From: CAYJDG01 sp964368875
GTDB lineage: Bacteria; Pseudomonadota; Alphaproteobacteria; Micavibrionales; Micavibrionaceae
Direction of reading: 5' to 3'
NCBI GenBank assembly: GCA_964368875.1
Contig: CAYJDG010000035.1
Span: forward strand, 1-22,922
DNA length: 22,922 nt
The notes beneath the pieces are model-generated. The model saw only the letters and a list, made by a program, of their open reading frames with translations, did not search any database and was not told the origin of the DNA. Positions 22,260-22,922 of the stretch are shown here, in pieces (positions within the stretch are counted from its first letter, which is position 1; each line of letters starts with the position of its first letter). The position numbers were made by a program, and so were the translations under genes.

Positions 22260-22784
22260 ATGCAAAGCACTATTCCCCAATTCGCAGAGGCAGTGGACTC
22301 AGTCGCGTTCACCAAACCCCAGCTGGTCGTAGCCCGCTGGTCGGGCGTGCTGTTGCAAAACGAGCAGATGTTCTGGCCGCTGTTTAAATATCTGAGCCTT
22401 GCGAGCGCAGCGGGACATGAGGTGTTCATCACTGAAGACTCACCGACATTGATGAACCGCGAAACCATGCGCGAGCGGATCACCTCGATGCTACGTCTGA
22501 GCGCTGAAGGTCAACTGGGACGTGCACCACTTTATTTTTCTTTTAAGGATGAAGTGCAGGAAGTTACACAGTGTCGCGGTTTCGAGCGGGCGCTGGTGGT
22601 CTTCGACAGCTGTGCCAGAAACCTGCAAGGGCCGGATCGTTATATGAACACCATCTTTATCGAAGAGGTGAAGGGTGCCAAACTGGGACCTGAAATCATC
22701 ACCTATGCAGAGATGATGGGTTTTGCCGAGCGGTTTCAAGTGCTGCCGCGTAGCTATCAGCCTTTCGAGAGGAAGGTTTCCTGA
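22260..22784 (+). CDS. Protein of unknown function, possibly a degenerate HAD-like fold
   Basis: 174 residues from the ATG at 22260, only 9 nt after the preceding stop; the ribosome site is weak, so coupling is likely. Soluble. A strand-like PQLVVARWSGVLL followed by a helix, then AAGHEVFITED, resembles the layout of HAD phosphatase motifs I and II. The nucleophile Asp is missing (ARWSG where DxDG is expected), so this would be inactive as a HAD enzyme. That reading is a weak inference. A second strand-like stretch is ERALVVFDSCA. No other family is recognised. The stop TGA overlaps the next ATG by one base. Confidence 0.7.
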   Translation: MQSTIPQFAEAVDSVAFTKPQLVVARWSGVLLQNEQMFWPLFKYLSLASAAGHEVFITEDSPTLMNRETMRERITSMLRLSAEGQLGRAPLYFSFKDEVQEVTQCRGFERALVVFDSCARNLQGPDRYMNTIFIEEVKGAKLGPEIITYAEMMGFAERFQVLPRSYQPFERKVS

Positions 22785-22912
22785 TGAAGCGCATCAAATC
22801 CTATAAGACATCGTTACGCAACAATGCACATAGCTTCAGCAACGCGCTGATCCTGTCTCATTTGCTGGTGCGGTATTTCACAAGACGCCAGCGGCAGGGC
22901 GGTTATCAATAA
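22784..22912 (+). CDS. Very small basic protein of unknown function
   Basis: 42 residues. The ATG shares its first base with the preceding TGA (TGATG), and AGGAAGG sits about 7 nt upstream (22770-22776), so translation is well supported. The product is strongly basic (ends YFTRRQRQGGYQ) with one mildly hydrophobic helix-like stretch (SNALILSHLLVRYF) that could be amphipathic. No family is recognised. It is the third gene of the cluster at the right edge. Confidence 0.6.
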   Translation: MKRIKSYKTSLRNNAHSFSNALILSHLLVRYFTRRQRQGGYQ

Positions 22913-22922
22913 ATTTAAATGC

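Overview
The window is a gene-dense chromosomal segment of a Gram-negative bacterium, most likely an alphaproteobacterium. The evidence is the block hflK-hflC-DUF2065 protein-degP with thyA, folA and mrp nearby, an alphaproteobacterial-type IlvB, and an HtrA protease with two PDZ domains. I cannot place it below class. No tRNA, rRNA, CRISPR array, insertion sequence or phage gene is visible.

Region by region. (1) Positions 1-2698, minus strand: the first 899 codons of a large two-partner-secretion exoprotein (filamentous-haemagglutinin type) running off the left edge. It ends in tandem repeats of about 104 residues and looks more A/T-rich than the rest. (2) 2700-6060: an orphan FlgC-like rod protein with a clear terminator, a small secreted protein of unknown function, a 10-TM EamA transporter, and a membrane-anchored HEXXH metallopeptidase. 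The 340 bases between transporter and peptidase hold a consensus sigma-70 promoter, a terminator-like hairpin, a short repeat-built ORF that overlaps the transporter start codon, and a divergent promoter. (3) 6074-10642, minus strand: a branched-chain amino acid operon, ilvL (leader peptide)-ilvB-membrane protein-ilvN-lipoprotein-ilvC, with a complete attenuator. (4) 10670-13887: an ECF-type sigma factor, miaA and a polytopic HTTM-like membrane protein. (5) 13894-17853, minus strand: hflK-hflC-DUF2065 protein-degP, an envelope proteolysis and quality-control cluster. (6) 17935-21850: mrp (Fe-S carrier), folA, an MscS-type channel and thyA, on alternating strands. folA and thyA together serve the thymidylate/folate cycle. 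(7) 22050-22912: three small genes of unknown function in a tight plus-strand cluster behind a palindromic possible operator.

Three points cut across regions. Several genes have a -10-like hexamer 6-7 nt before the start codon and no Shine-Dalgarno sequence, as expected of leaderless mRNAs. Three convergent gene pairs end in one shared TTAA, so their stop codons overlap by 4 nt and leave no room for a terminator. The degP terminator lies inside the coding sequence of the gene facing it.
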